This document shows positions 24,461 through 32,387 of a stretch of 64,000 nucleotides of DNA, one piece after another. This stretch comes from Streptomyces akebiae (GTDB lineage: Bacteria > Actinomycetota > Actinomycetes > Streptomycetales > Streptomycetaceae): contig NZ_CP080647.1 of NCBI RefSeq assembly GCF_019599145.1, forward strand, positions 9,362,001 through 9,426,000, in the 5' to 3' direction. The first letter of the stretch is position 1; every line of letters begins with the position of its first letter. Below the pieces are notes generated by a model. That model did no database searches. It had not been told where the DNA came from and saw nothing but the letters and a program-made list of their open reading frames with translations. The translations under genes were made by a program, and so were the position numbers.

Positions 24461-25534
24461 TCACGCGCCCACCACCTCCAGGCCGTGGTCGATCAGCTTC
24501 GCCAGCCGGGCCACGTGCTCCGGCGTCGGATCGACCAACGGCGCCCGTACCCCGCCGACGTCCAGGCCGCGCAGGGTCACCCCGGCCTTGACCAGTGCCA
24601 CGGCGTAACCGGGCACCTCGTCGCGCAGTTCCACGAGAGGGCCGTAGAACTCGTCGAGGAGCGTGGCGACCAGCGTCTCGTCGTGCTCGGCTAGTGCCGC
24701 GGCAGGCAACCTTTGCCCGTCAAGGAGCGGCGTCCGGTGCGTGCTCTCGGCGTGCCGGGCGAACGTCCTCGTACTGGATGTACTTGGGCTTGTGCCCGGT
24801 GCGGCGAGAGTGCGTGCCGGGCGTTGCGACGGGGCAAACGTTGCCTGTCGCGGCACTAGGGCCCGGTGGAAGGCGACGGCGATCTCCGGGGCGAAGGCGA
24901 ACACGGCGGAGGAGTGCAGGCCGACGCCGATGCCCTGGTAGGCGGGCGCGATCATCTCGGCGGTGGGCAGCCCGTTGAAGAACTGGAAGCCCTCCGTGCC
25001 CGGCACGGCCCGTACCGCGCGGACGACGCGGTGCATCCGTTCGATGTCACCGATGCCGTCCTTGAGGCCGACGACGCCCGGCAGCGCGGCGATCGCGGCG
25101 GCGGTGTCCGGGGTGAGGCGGGCGGTGCCGCGCTGGTAGAAGACGACCGGCAGGGCGGTGGCCTCCGTGACCTCCTTCACGTAACGGATCAGGCCCTGCT
25201 GCGGCGCGCTCACCAGGTACGGCGGCAGCAGCAGGATGCCGTCGGCGCCGGCGCGTTCGACGCGGGCGGCCTGGTCGCGGGCGACCGGAGGAGGGCCCCC
25301 GGCGGCGGCCAGCACGGGGACCCGCCCGGCCGTCGTCGCCACCGCGATGCGGGTGGCCCGTTCGATCTCCTCGGACGTCAGCGCGTGGAACTCGCCGGTG
25401 CCGCAGGCGACGAACACGCCGCCGGCCCCGGCCGCGACCCCGGCCTCGATGTGCTGTGCGAGCCGTTCCTCGTCCAGCGAACCGTCCGGAGCGAACGGCG
25501 TGACCGGAAAGAACAGCACTCCTTGGAACTTCAT
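24461..25534 (-). CDS. kdgD: 5-dehydro-4-deoxyglucarate dehydratase with a 55-residue in-frame MITE insertion
   Basis: A DapA-superfamily (beta/alpha)8 lyase that converts 5-keto-4-deoxyglucarate to 2,5-dioxopentanoate, CO2 and water. The Schiff-base lysine is in VVGLKDGIGD (K158) and the proton-relay tyrosine in VVFYQRGTA (Y133). CGTGEFHAL is the substrate loop. The product is 357 residues. Removing residues 227-281, encoded by the repeat at 24691-24859, gives a normal 302-residue enzyme and restores FHRAL-AEHDE. The insert has no stop and keeps the frame. It falls after the last catalytic residues, in the C-terminal helical region. ATG 25534 follows AGGAAG. Whether the longer enzyme folds is uncertain. 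Confidence 0.85.
   Translation of the reverse strand: MKFQGVLFFPVTPFAPDGSLDEERLAQHIEAGVAAGAGGVFVACGTGEFHALTSEEIERATRIAVATTAGRVPVLAAAGGPPPVARDQAARVERAGADGILLLPPYLVSAPQQGLIRYVKEVTEATALPVVFYQRGTARLTPDTAAAIAALPGVVGLKDGIGDIERMHRVVRAVRAVPGTEGFQFFNGLPTAEMIAPAYQGIGVGLHSSAVFAFAPEIAVAFHRALVPRQATFAPSQRPARTLAAPGTSPSTSSTRTFARHAESTHRTPLLDGQRLPAAALAEHDETLVATLLDEFYGPLVELRDEVPGYAVALVKAGVTLRGLDVGGVRAPLVDPTPEHVARLAKLIDHGLEVVGA
24691..24859. mobile_element. MITE-like element, copy B, inserted in kdgD with CTAG target duplication
   Basis: The ends are near-perfect inverted repeats of about 30 bp: CTAGTGCCGCGGCAGGCAAC on the left, with CTAGTGCCGCGACAGGCAAC read inward from the right. CTAG occurs at both outer edges (24691-24694 and 24856-24859), consistent with a 4-bp target duplication. 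Net insertion is 165 bp, exactly 55 codons. No transposase is encoded. The interior matches copy A at 6609-6848 but lacks its two hairpin modules. Confidence 0.85.
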
Positions 25535-25559
25535 GTCTTCCTCAAACGTGGGGGTCGGG

Positions 25560-25710
25560 TCAGCCCTTGGTGGCGCCGGCGGCGATGCCGGTGACCAGCG
25601 AGCGCTGGAGGAGCAGATGGACGACCGGATCCGCAGGTCGCGGCCCCGAACGCGAGCCCCGCGACGGTGATCACGGCGGCCAGGCGGCGACTTCGTCGGC
25701 GAACGCCCAT
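25560..25710 (-). pseudogene. deletion scar: sugar-binding lipoprotein start fused to ABC permease end
   Basis: The minus strand begins with ATG 25710 and a lipoprotein signal (MGVRRRSRRLAAVITVAG, lipobox FGAATC). At about 25620 the frame changes to VVHLLLQRSLVTGIAAGATKG and a stop at 25560. The latter is the typical C-terminus of a carbohydrate ABC permease of the MalG type. A multi-gene ABC sugar transporter has evidently collapsed by internal deletion. The scar sits directly upstream of kdgD, in the place where an aldarate importer would be expected. Confidence 0.7.
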
Positions 25711-25745
25711 GGGCACACTCCGTCGTTCTTCCGGGCCGTCCGCCC

Positions 25746-25769
25746 GGCTGTTCATATTCATGAACAGCC
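25746..25769. promoter_or_regulatory. 24-bp perfect palindrome, probable operator of the glucarate operon
   Basis: GGCTGTTCAT (25746-25755), spacer ATTC, ATGAACAGCC (25760-25769). It lies 36 bp upstream of the lipoprotein remnant start and is the only strong dyad in the divergent region. GntR- or LacI-type regulators of sugar-acid genes bind dyads of this form. No regulator gene is adjacent. Confidence 0.6.
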
Positions 25770-25912
25770 TTCACGAATCTAAATGATCGGCCAAGCTACG
25801 GAGCGTTTCGTTTGCATGTCAAGACATGGGTAGGAGATTTCACCGGGGTCACACCCCGCCTCTGCGGGATCCTGTGGAGCGACCGGGGAGAAGGAAACGG
25901 GAGGTGGTGGCC

Positions 25913-26782
25913 GTGGGTGAGCGCACGGCACCGAGTGCCCTGGCGGCCCGGTTCACCGGACGGCCGACGACCGGTGAACGCCGGTTGTCCGGCACGCTCA
26001 CCGAGGTCACCCTCGACGACGGCCGGAAGGTGCTGGTCAAGGTGGGCGATGGTCCCGGCGCGGCCCGGGCCGAGGCGGCCGGACTGCGCTGGCTCGCGGA
26101 GGCGGACACGGTCCGCGTCCCGACGGTCCACGGCCACCACGGGAACCGCCTGGTGATCGACCTGGTGGACCAAGGGGCACCGAGTGCCGGGGCTGCGGCC
26201 CGCCTCGGCGCCGAACTGGCAGCCCTGCACGGCGCCGGCGCGCCCGCCTTCGGCGCCCCGCCGCCCGGCGGCCCCAGGGAGGCGTACATCGGACGCGCCC
26301 CCATGCGGAACGTCCCCGTCCCCGGCGGCGACTGGCCCGCCTGGTACGCCGAGCACCGCGTGCTGCCGTATCTGCGCCGCGCGGTCGACGACCGCACGAT
26401 CCGCCCCGCCGAGGCCACCCTGATCGAGGAGGTCTGCGCCCGGCTGCCCGACCTGGCCGGCCCCGCCGAGCCGCCCGCCCGGCTGCACGGCGACCTGTGG
26501 AACGGCAACGTCCTGTGGGGCGCCGACGGCCGCGCCCGACTCATCGACCCGGCCGCGCACGGCGGCCACCGCGAGACCGACCTGGCGATGCTGGCGCTGT
26601 TCGGCTGCCCCCACCTGGGCCACGTCCTGGACGGCTACCAGCGGGCCGCCCCCCTCGCCGACGGCTGGCAGGACCGCGTCGGCCTCCACCAGCTCTTCCC
26701 GCTGTTGGTGCACACGGTGCTGTTCGGACGGGGCTATGCGGAGCAGGCCCTCGCGGTGGCGAGGGCGGCCCTCGGGAAGTGA
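25913..26782 (+). CDS. fructosamine kinase family protein
   Basis: A 289-residue protein of the fructosamine/ketosamine-3-kinase family, within the aminoglycoside phosphotransferase fold. RLHGDLWNGNVLW is the catalytic loop (Asp of HGD) and LIDPAAHGGHRETDLAM carries the metal-binding Asp. KVLVKVGDGPGAARAEAAGL holds the ATP-binding lysine and glutamate. Such kinases phosphorylate protein-bound ketosamines, destabilising them and so repairing glycation. Of several in-frame GTGs, 25913 is best spaced from GGGAGG. It is divergent from the sugar-acid operon and followed by a strong hairpin at 26824. Confidence 0.85.
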   Translation: MGERTAPSALAARFTGRPTTGERRLSGTLTEVTLDDGRKVLVKVGDGPGAARAEAAGLRWLAEADTVRVPTVHGHHGNRLVIDLVDQGAPSAGAAARLGAELAALHGAGAPAFGAPPPGGPREAYIGRAPMRNVPVPGGDWPAWYAEHRVLPYLRRAVDDRTIRPAEATLIEEVCARLPDLAGPAEPPARLHGDLWNGNVLWGADGRARLIDPAAHGGHRETDLAMLALFGCPHLGHVLDGYQRAAPLADGWQDRVGLHQLFPLLVHTVLFGRGYAEQALAVARAALGK

Positions 26783-26823
26783 GTCACCGGCGGTCCGCCG
26801 CATCGTGCGGGCCGCACATACGA

Positions 26824-26856
26824 CACCGGGAGGCGCCGCGCGGGCGCCTCCCGGTG
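26824..26856. terminator. strong hairpin terminator after the fructosamine kinase gene
   Basis: A perfect 14-bp stem: CACCGGGAGGCGCC pairs with GGCGCCTCCCGGTG across a 5-nt loop. It lies between the convergent genes ending at 26782 and 26952, so it may serve both. Confidence 0.85.
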
Positions 26857-26951
26857 GAAGCGGAGGGCGAGGAGAGCGAAGGAACTCGGTTTCATGTGGA
26901 GTGAATGAGAAGGAAGCCCCTTCATGGCCTCGCCACGGGCCACGCTAGCAC

Positions 26952-29123
26952 TCAGCCCGGGACCAGGTCGCGCAGATTTTCGAGGGTGATGATCCGGGAG
27001 TCCGGGTGCAGCCCCTCGGGCCGTTCGAGACCGATGTACGTCACGGGCTCGTCCGGCACCCACGTGCCGTCCCACAGGTCCATGACCGTTCCCTCACGGG
27101 TCATCAGGTCGATCAGGTACCCCACCGTCAGCTGCTCGCGCTCCACGACGGCACGCACCACCTTGGACACCGATGCCTGGTTCTCCTCGACCCGGTTGGC
27201 CGACGAGATGCCCTTCAGATACAGGTGCAGCCACTTCGCCCGCCACCGGCCGTCCTCCCCGCGCCGGAACGCCAGCGGCAGCGCCACCCGGCCCACCCCG
27301 CGCAGCTCCGACTTCATGCGCACCGTGCGCGGCTCGAACGGCCGGCCCTTCTGCGCGCCGTCGCGCACCATGAACCCGAAGAACGACTCCTCGACCTCCT
27401 CGAAGCCCTCGCCCGCGTAGATGTTGACCTGCGGCACGATGAACGTGCCGCGCACCCGGTCCAGGCTCAGCTCGATGAACTCCGAGGCGCCGTCGGGCGC
27501 CTCGGTGACATCGCCCGAGTGCCGGCCCCCGACGGCCGTCAGGGACGTGTAGGAGAGCCAGGAGTCGGTGCTGTAGTCGCTGTGCAGGAGCAGCGCCGAC
27601 AGGTCGTAGTCGGTGCGGTGCTCGGTCTCCTTCCAGTACACGAAGAAGCGCAGCCGCTCGCCGTCGACCTCCGAGACCGAACCGCGCGGCAGCACCCCGA
27701 GCCCGGCCGCCGTCGCCCGGCCGCTGAGCGGCAGTGCCACGTCCAGGACGTCCGGGTCGACCAGCAGCCGCCCCGGCTCCGGGAGCCGGCGCCCTATTTC
27801 GGTGTCGAGGGCGGCGATCAGGCGATCGCGCTCGGCGGCGGGAACAGGTGGCCGGTCGTCGGGGGAGACCCAGGCGCGGCCCCGGCGGTTGACGAAGACC
27901 CGGGGTGCGTCGGTCTCCCGCTCCCGGTTGTGGAGGTGCTCGCGGACCGACAGGACGACCCGGCCGGAGACCTCGGGGGCGACCTCCACCGCGGCGGCCA
28001 GCACCGCGTCCCGCTCCGCCTGGTCGGCGGCGATCCGCAGCAGGAGGTCCAGGGTGCGGAACAGCCTGCCGGGAGCGGCCTTCAGCAGCCCGGCCGCCCC
28101 GGTGACGTCGAACTCGTCGAGCAGTTTCTCGACCCGGCTGTCGAAGGACCGCGCCTCCTTCTCGCCCCGCGCGACGGCGAACACGTCGGCGGCGTGCGGC
28201 CAGCGCGGGTACTCGTGCGGGTGGAGGCGCTCGCCGAGCCGCTTGAAGGGCTCCCGGTGCGCGTGCACATCGGCCAGCTTCGCCGGGTTCGCCGCGACCA
28301 CGGCGTCGAGGCCCGCGAGCAGCGCCCGGCGCACCGGACGCGACAGTGACCGGAACCGGGTCGGCTCCTGGAGCGTCACGTCGCCGCCCGACAGCGCGCA
28401 GGCCAGCCGCAGCACATCGGTGACCGTGTCGAGGAGCAGGTCCGCCCCGGCGGTGAGCCGTGCCTCGTTGACGACGGCCCGGTTCTCCCGCACCGGGATC
28501 CGCTCCGGCTGGGGGCCGAGCGCGCACCGCTCGGCGAGGACCCCGAGGTCGCGCAGGTCGTCCTCGCCCAGCGGGGTCGTGCTGCCCGCCAGGGCCAGGT
28601 ACAGGTCGGTGAGTTCGTGGTCCAGGTCCCGGCCCGGGTGCAGCACGGTGATCCGGTCGCCGGCCGAGGCGATCAGCTCGTCCTGCGCCGCGAGCATCTC
28701 CTCGTAGGTGTGCTGGTACCGGCCGTACGTGGGGAGGCTGAGCAGGTCCAGCACCCCGTTCGCCAGCTGGGTCAGCACGCCCTCGCGCGCCTTCTCGTCG
28801 CCGAGAGCCCGCGCCACGCACCGCGTCCAGAACTCCTCGGTGCCCGGGACGTTCGCGGGGAAGTCGATGAAGTAGGAGTTGTGCCGGACGTGGTCGCCGA
28901 CCATCTCGCGCACGGTGCGCAGGGTCCGCCGGGCGGTGTGCAGGACGGCGGCCTCGGACAGCCCGGACAGCCTCTGCAGCAGCTCGGCCGAGAGCTTGAA
29001 GCCCACGTCCATGAGCGCGGCGTCGAACTGCCGCGCGGCGGCGGTGCCGTCACCGGCGGACCCCTTCGGGACGGGGAGGCGGTGGGTGTGCCGGACGACC
29101 AGCGATTCGAGACTCTGCGCCAT
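26952..29123 (-). CDS. large TerD-domain protein of unknown function
   Basis: A 723-residue cytoplasmic protein. The first 500 residues are helix-rich with no motif I can name. Residues about 520-660 form a TerD/stress-protein-like beta-sandwich: LRFFVYWKETEHRTDYDLSA, LLLHSDYS, TFIVPQVNIYAGEGF, FFGFMVRD. The architecture resembles large TerD-containing proteins of actinomycetes and myxobacteria, but no RING-like cysteine cluster is present. TerD domains bind Ca2+ and occur in tellurite, phage and stress-response systems. ATG 29123 is the first methionine of the MAQSLESL start; no clear Shine-Dalgarno precedes it. It is convergent with the fructosamine kinase gene. Confidence 0.7.
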   Translation of the reverse strand: MAQSLESLVVRHTHRLPVPKGSAGDGTAAARQFDAALMDVGFKLSAELLQRLSGLSEAAVLHTARRTLRTVREMVGDHVRHNSYFIDFPANVPGTEEFWTRCVARALGDEKAREGVLTQLANGVLDLLSLPTYGRYQHTYEEMLAAQDELIASAGDRITVLHPGRDLDHELTDLYLALAGSTTPLGEDDLRDLGVLAERCALGPQPERIPVRENRAVVNEARLTAGADLLLDTVTDVLRLACALSGGDVTLQEPTRFRSLSRPVRRALLAGLDAVVAANPAKLADVHAHREPFKRLGERLHPHEYPRWPHAADVFAVARGEKEARSFDSRVEKLLDEFDVTGAAGLLKAAPGRLFRTLDLLLRIAADQAERDAVLAAAVEVAPEVSGRVVLSVREHLHNRERETDAPRVFVNRRGRAWVSPDDRPPVPAAERDRLIAALDTEIGRRLPEPGRLLVDPDVLDVALPLSGRATAAGLGVLPRGSVSEVDGERLRFFVYWKETEHRTDYDLSALLLHSDYSTDSWLSYTSLTAVGGRHSGDVTEAPDGASEFIELSLDRVRGTFIVPQVNIYAGEGFEEVEESFFGFMVRDGAQKGRPFEPRTVRMKSELRGVGRVALPLAFRRGEDGRWRAKWLHLYLKGISSANRVEENQASVSKVVRAVVEREQLTVGYLIDLMTREGTVMDLWDGTWVPDEPVTYIGLERPEGLHPDSRIITLENLRDLVPG

Positions 29124-29388
29124 TCCGGGATGATCGCAGAGGTGTACGAATCGGCGCACCGGAGTTTTCCCACGCCGCCGGGCCCGACCGCGTCCCGCCA
29201 CCTCCGTACATGTGCGTCCGGCCTGCGTCGCGCATGCGCGCGGAAACCGTCGAGGGCCGGGGGCGAGGGCCGGGGGCGAGGGCCGGGTCCGAGCGACCGT
29301 CGCCCACCGCGTCCAGTGCCTGAACCAGGCGCGGGGTCGCCGACTTGTCGGTGCGCCCTGCGGGGCGCCGGTCCGGGCCCTCGGCCGT
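29124..29388. other. intergenic, with a short GGCCGGGGGCGA repeat
   Basis: No gene is supported. A 12-bp unit GGCCGGGGGCGA is repeated in tandem, with a third partial copy, near 29257-29290. The region must hold the promoter of the TerD-domain gene. Confidence 0.4.
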
Positions 29389-29562
29389 CAGGACTCGGAG
29401 TCGCGCAGGTCCTCGACCCGCTTGAGTACAGCTCCACGTGTCGTACGCGTGCCGCAACGTGGCCCGCGGCCGGCTCAGTTGGAGTGTCCGCAGGTGTTCC
29501 GGGGTGAGGCGTTCGCCGGTGTCCAGCAGGTCACGGGGGAGGGGCTCGCCCCGGGTGCTCAT
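29389..29562 (-). pseudogene. paaK: paaK remnant (phenylacetate-CoA ligase N-terminus)
   Basis: ATG 29562 follows AGGAG with 5-nt spacing. The peptide LLDTGERLTPEHLRTLQL then RATLRHAYD matches the N-terminal helix pair of phenylacetate-CoA ligase. Then a frame change occurs (VELY appears in another frame) and only about 15 further codons resemble the family before sequence identity is lost. More than 350 residues, including the ATP-binding and ligase core, are missing. It is divergent from paaA, the usual place for this gene. Confidence 0.65.
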
Positions 29563-29732
29563 CGCGACTCCTTCGCGCTCACCGTCCGATGCGCCGCCCG
29601 ATCATTCGGTTACTGTACGTCACGGTCGTGTGACCCATCCGTGGCCGCGCCTGTCGAGAAGCCCAAGGGGCCGCCGGGGGCGTGAAGCGGCGTACGGGTC
29701 TTGCCCGGCGGCTCGAATCGCGTCACACTGGT

Positions 29733-29750
29733 ACCGAACGAATGGTCGGT
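29733..29750 (+). promoter_or_regulatory. PaaR-like operator before paaA
   Basis: ACCGAACGAATGGTCGGT is an imperfect dyad located 17 bp before the paaA start. It fits the ACCGNNCGNNCGGT core reported for the TetR-family phenylacetate repressor PaaR of actinobacteria with one mismatch. No paaR gene is visible nearby. Confidence 0.55.
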
Positions 29751-29766
29751 TGGGAAGCTGGTATCG

Positions 29767-30753
29767 ATGACGACGACAGACTCCGCCGGGGCGCCGTCCC
29801 AGGACGCCGAGGACGCCCTCCAGCAGCACTTCGACGCGACGATCGCGCGGGACCAGCGGATCGAGCCCCGCGACTGGATGCCCGACGGCTATCGCAGAAC
29901 GCTCGTCCGGCAGATCGCGCAGCACGCGCACTCGGAGATCATCGGCATGCAGCCGGAGGGCGAGTGGATCACGCGCGCGCCCTCGCTGCGCCGCAAGGCG
30001 ATCCTCTTCGCCAAGGTGCAGGACGAGGCCGGCCACGGGCTCTACCTGTACTCGGCGGCCGAGACCCTCGGCGCCGACCGCGCGGACCTGACCCGCCGGC
30101 TGATCGAGGGCCGCCAGAAGTACTCGTCGATCTTCAACTACCCGACCGCGAGCTTCGCCGACGTCGGTGTCATCGGCTGGTTCGTGGACGGCGCGGCGAT
30201 CTGCAACCAGGTACCGCTGTGCCGGAGTTCCTACGGACCGTACGCGCGCGCGATGGTGCGCATCTGCAAGGAGGAGTCCTTCCACCAGCGGCAGGGCTAC
30301 GAGCTGCTGATGACGATGATGCGCGGCACCGACGCGCAGCGGGCGATGGTCCAGGACGCGGTGAACCGCTGGTGGTGGCCCTCCCTGATGATGTTCGGCC
30401 CGCCCGACGACGCCTCGCCCAACTCGGCGCAGTCGATGGCCTGGAAGATCAAACGGCACAGCAACGACGAACTGCGCCGGCGCTTCGTCGACATGACCGT
30501 CCCACAGGCCGAGAAGCTCGGCGTCACCCTCCCCGACCCGGAGCTGCGGTGGAACGAGGAGCGCGGCCGCCACGACTTCGGCACCCCCGACTGGGACGAG
30601 CTGAAGCGCGTGATCTCCGGCGACGGACCGTGCAACGACCGGCGGATGGAACGGCGGCGGACCGCCCACGAGGACGGCGCCTGGGTGCGCGAGGCGGCCA
30701 CCGCCCACGCGGCCAAGCGCGACGAGCGAGCCCGGAAGGGGACGGCGGCATGA
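29767..30753 (+). CDS. paaA: 1,2-phenylacetyl-CoA epoxidase, catalytic subunit PaaA
   Basis: A 328-residue ferritin-like di-iron oxygenase subunit. It adds one oxygen atom across C1-C2 of phenylacetyl-CoA. The iron ligands are visible in [13 protein letters not shown] and [13 protein letters not shown], the two E-x-x-H motifs; [10 protein letters not shown] and [11 protein letters not shown] are also characteristic. ATG 29767 gives the normal length; an in-frame start at 29701 would overlap the operator. Its stop overlaps paaB (ATGA). It is the first gene of paaABCDE. Confidence 0.95.
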   Translation: MTTTDSAGAPSQDAEDALQQHFDATIARDQRIEPRDWMPDGYRRTLVRQIAQHAHSEIIGMQPEGEWITRAPSLRRKAILFAKVQDEAGHGLYLYSAAETLGADRADLTRRLIEGRQKYSSIFNYPTASFADVGVIGWFVDGAAICNQVPLCRSSYGPYARAMVRICKEESFHQRQGYELLMTMMRGTDAQRAMVQDAVNRWWWPSLMMFGPPDDASPNSAQSMAWKIKRHSNDELRRRFVDMTVPQAEKLGVTLPDPELRWNEERGRHDFGTPDWDELKRVISGDGPCNDRRMERRRTAHEDGAWVREAATAHAAKRDERARKGTAA

Positions 30754-31046
30754 CCGGCACGAACAAGGGCGACTGGCCGCTGTACGAGGTCTTCGTACGC
30801 GGCAAGCGAGGTCTGAACCACGTCCATGTGGGCTCGCTGCACGCAGCCGACGACCAGATGGCCCTCACCCACGCCCGCGACCTCTACACCCGCCGCAACG
30901 AGGGCGTCTCCCTCTGGGTCGTGCGCTCCGAGCACATCGCCGCCTCCACCCGCGACGAGAAGGACCCCTTCTTCGAGCCCAGTGCCGACAAGGTGTACCG
31001 CCACCCCACGTTCTACGACATCCCCGACGACGTCCCGCACATCTGA
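30750..31046 (+). CDS. paaB: phenylacetyl-CoA epoxidase subunit PaaB
   Basis: A 98-residue small subunit, with [20 protein letters not shown] near the start and [17 protein letters not shown] in the middle, both diagnostic. PaaB is thought to bridge the PaaAC heterodimers and the reductase. Its ATG overlaps the paaA stop by 4 bp, and paaC starts 10 bp after its own stop. Confidence 0.93.
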   Translation: MTGTNKGDWPLYEVFVRGKRGLNHVHVGSLHAADDQMALTHARDLYTRRNEGVSLWVVRSEHIAASTRDEKDPFFEPSADKVYRHPTFYDIPDDVPHI

Positions 31047-31056
31047 GGAGCAGGGA

Positions 31057-31884
31057 ATGAGTGACGACCACGTCTACCTGACCCTCGCCGAGGGACACGA
31101 GGACGACGCCCGCTGGGCATACGGCACCGGCTTCGAGGACCCCCTGCACGGTGTGGACACCACGGTTCCCGAGGGCGTGGACGCCGCCGAACTGGCCGCC
31201 GACTGCGTGGCGTTGGCCGACGACGCCCTGGTCTCGGCCCAGCGGCTCGCCGAGTGGACCACCCGCGCGCCCGAGCTGGAGGAGGAGGTCGCCCTCGCCA
31301 ACATCGGTCTCGACCTCCTCGGCCAGGCCCGTCTGCTGTACTCCCGCGCCGGGCAGGTCGACGGCACCGGACGCGGCGAGGACGCGTACGCCTACTTCCG
31401 GGACGCCGACGACTTCCGCAACGTGCGCCTCGCCGAACTCCCGTGCGGAGACTTCGCGTTCTCGATCGTCAGACTGCTCGTCCTGTCCAGCTGGCGCCTC
31501 GCGCACTTCGAGCGGCTGATCACCCACCCGGACCCCGTCCTCGCGGCGATCGCCGCGAAGGGCGTGAAGGAGCTGACGTACCACCGGCAGTACGCCGCCG
31601 AATGGGCCGTACGGCTGGGCGACGGTACGGAGGAGTCGCACCGGCGGATCCGCAAGGCCATGGAGCAAGTCGCCCCGTACCTGGGCGAGTTGTTCACCGC
31701 CTGCGACGTACAGGACGAGGTCGCCGCCGTGCTCCGCCAGGTCACCGCGGCGGCCGGGCTGCCGATGCCGGTGTACCGGCCGCTCTCGGGGGCGGGACGC
31801 GCCGGCGACCACACGGAGCATCTGGCGCCGCTGCTCGCCGAGTTGCAGAGTGTGGCCCGCGCCCACCCGGAGGCGACATGGTGA
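31057..31884 (+). CDS. paaC: phenylacetyl-CoA epoxidase structural subunit PaaC
   Basis: A 275-residue ferritin-like helical protein paralogous to PaaA but without intact iron-binding motifs. ELEEEVALANIGLDLLGQAR, YAYFRDADDFRNVRL and KGVKELTYHRQYAAEW are diagnostic. PaaC pairs with PaaA and stabilises the catalytic subunit. ATG 31057 follows an AGCAGGGA stretch. The stop overlaps the paaD start by 7 bp, so the genes are translationally coupled. Confidence 0.93.
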   Translation: MSDDHVYLTLAEGHEDDARWAYGTGFEDPLHGVDTTVPEGVDAAELAADCVALADDALVSAQRLAEWTTRAPELEEEVALANIGLDLLGQARLLYSRAGQVDGTGRGEDAYAYFRDADDFRNVRLAELPCGDFAFSIVRLLVLSSWRLAHFERLITHPDPVLAAIAAKGVKELTYHRQYAAEWAVRLGDGTEESHRRIRKAMEQVAPYLGELFTACDVQDEVAAVLRQVTAAAGLPMPVYRPLSGAGRAGDHTEHLAPLLAELQSVARAHPEATW

Positions 31885-32387
31885 CCACCCTGACCGACGC
31901 CGCGATGCGCGCCCGGCACGTCGCCGAGCAGGTGCCGGACCCCGAGCTGCCGATGCTGACCCTGGCCGACCTGGGTGTCCTGCGAGAGGTGCGGCTGACG
32001 GCCGACGGGACGGTGGTCGCGAGCCTGACCCCGACGTACTCCGGCTGTCCGGCCATGGCCGAGATGCGCGCCGACGTGGCCGCGCGGCTGCGGGCGGCCG
32101 GCTACGAACGCGTGGAGATCCGCACGGTGTTGAACCCCCCGTGGACCAGCGACTGGATCACCGACACCGGCCGCCGCAAGCTGACGGAACACGGCATCGC
32201 CCCACCCGGCGCGGCCCCTCGGGGCCCGGTCCCCCTCCTGCTGTCCCCCACCCGCCGGTCGGTCGCCTGCCCCCGCTGCGACTCCACCGACACCGAGGAG
32301 ACCTCCCGCTTCGCCGCCACGTCCTGCAAGTCCCTGTGGCGCTGCCACACCTGCCGCGAGCCGTTCGAGCACGTCAAGGAGATCTGA
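31878..32387 (+). CDS. paaD: PaaD, Fe-S/metal maturation factor of the phenylacetyl-CoA epoxidase
   Basis: A 169-residue protein with an N-terminal DUF59/MIP18-like domain (VPDPELPMLTLADLGVLREV; TPTYSGCPAMAEM with a conserved cysteine) and a C-terminal zinc ribbon (CPRC...CHTC). PaaD is thought to help assemble or insert iron or Fe-S in the epoxidase. ATG 31878 follows GGAGG and overlaps the paaC stop; its own stop shares one base with the paaE start. Confidence 0.93.
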   Translation: MVTTLTDAAMRARHVAEQVPDPELPMLTLADLGVLREVRLTADGTVVASLTPTYSGCPAMAEMRADVAARLRAAGYERVEIRTVLNPPWTSDWITDTGRRKLTEHGIAPPGAAPRGPVPLLLSPTRRSVACPRCDSTDTEETSRFAATSCKSLWRCHTCREPFEHVKEI

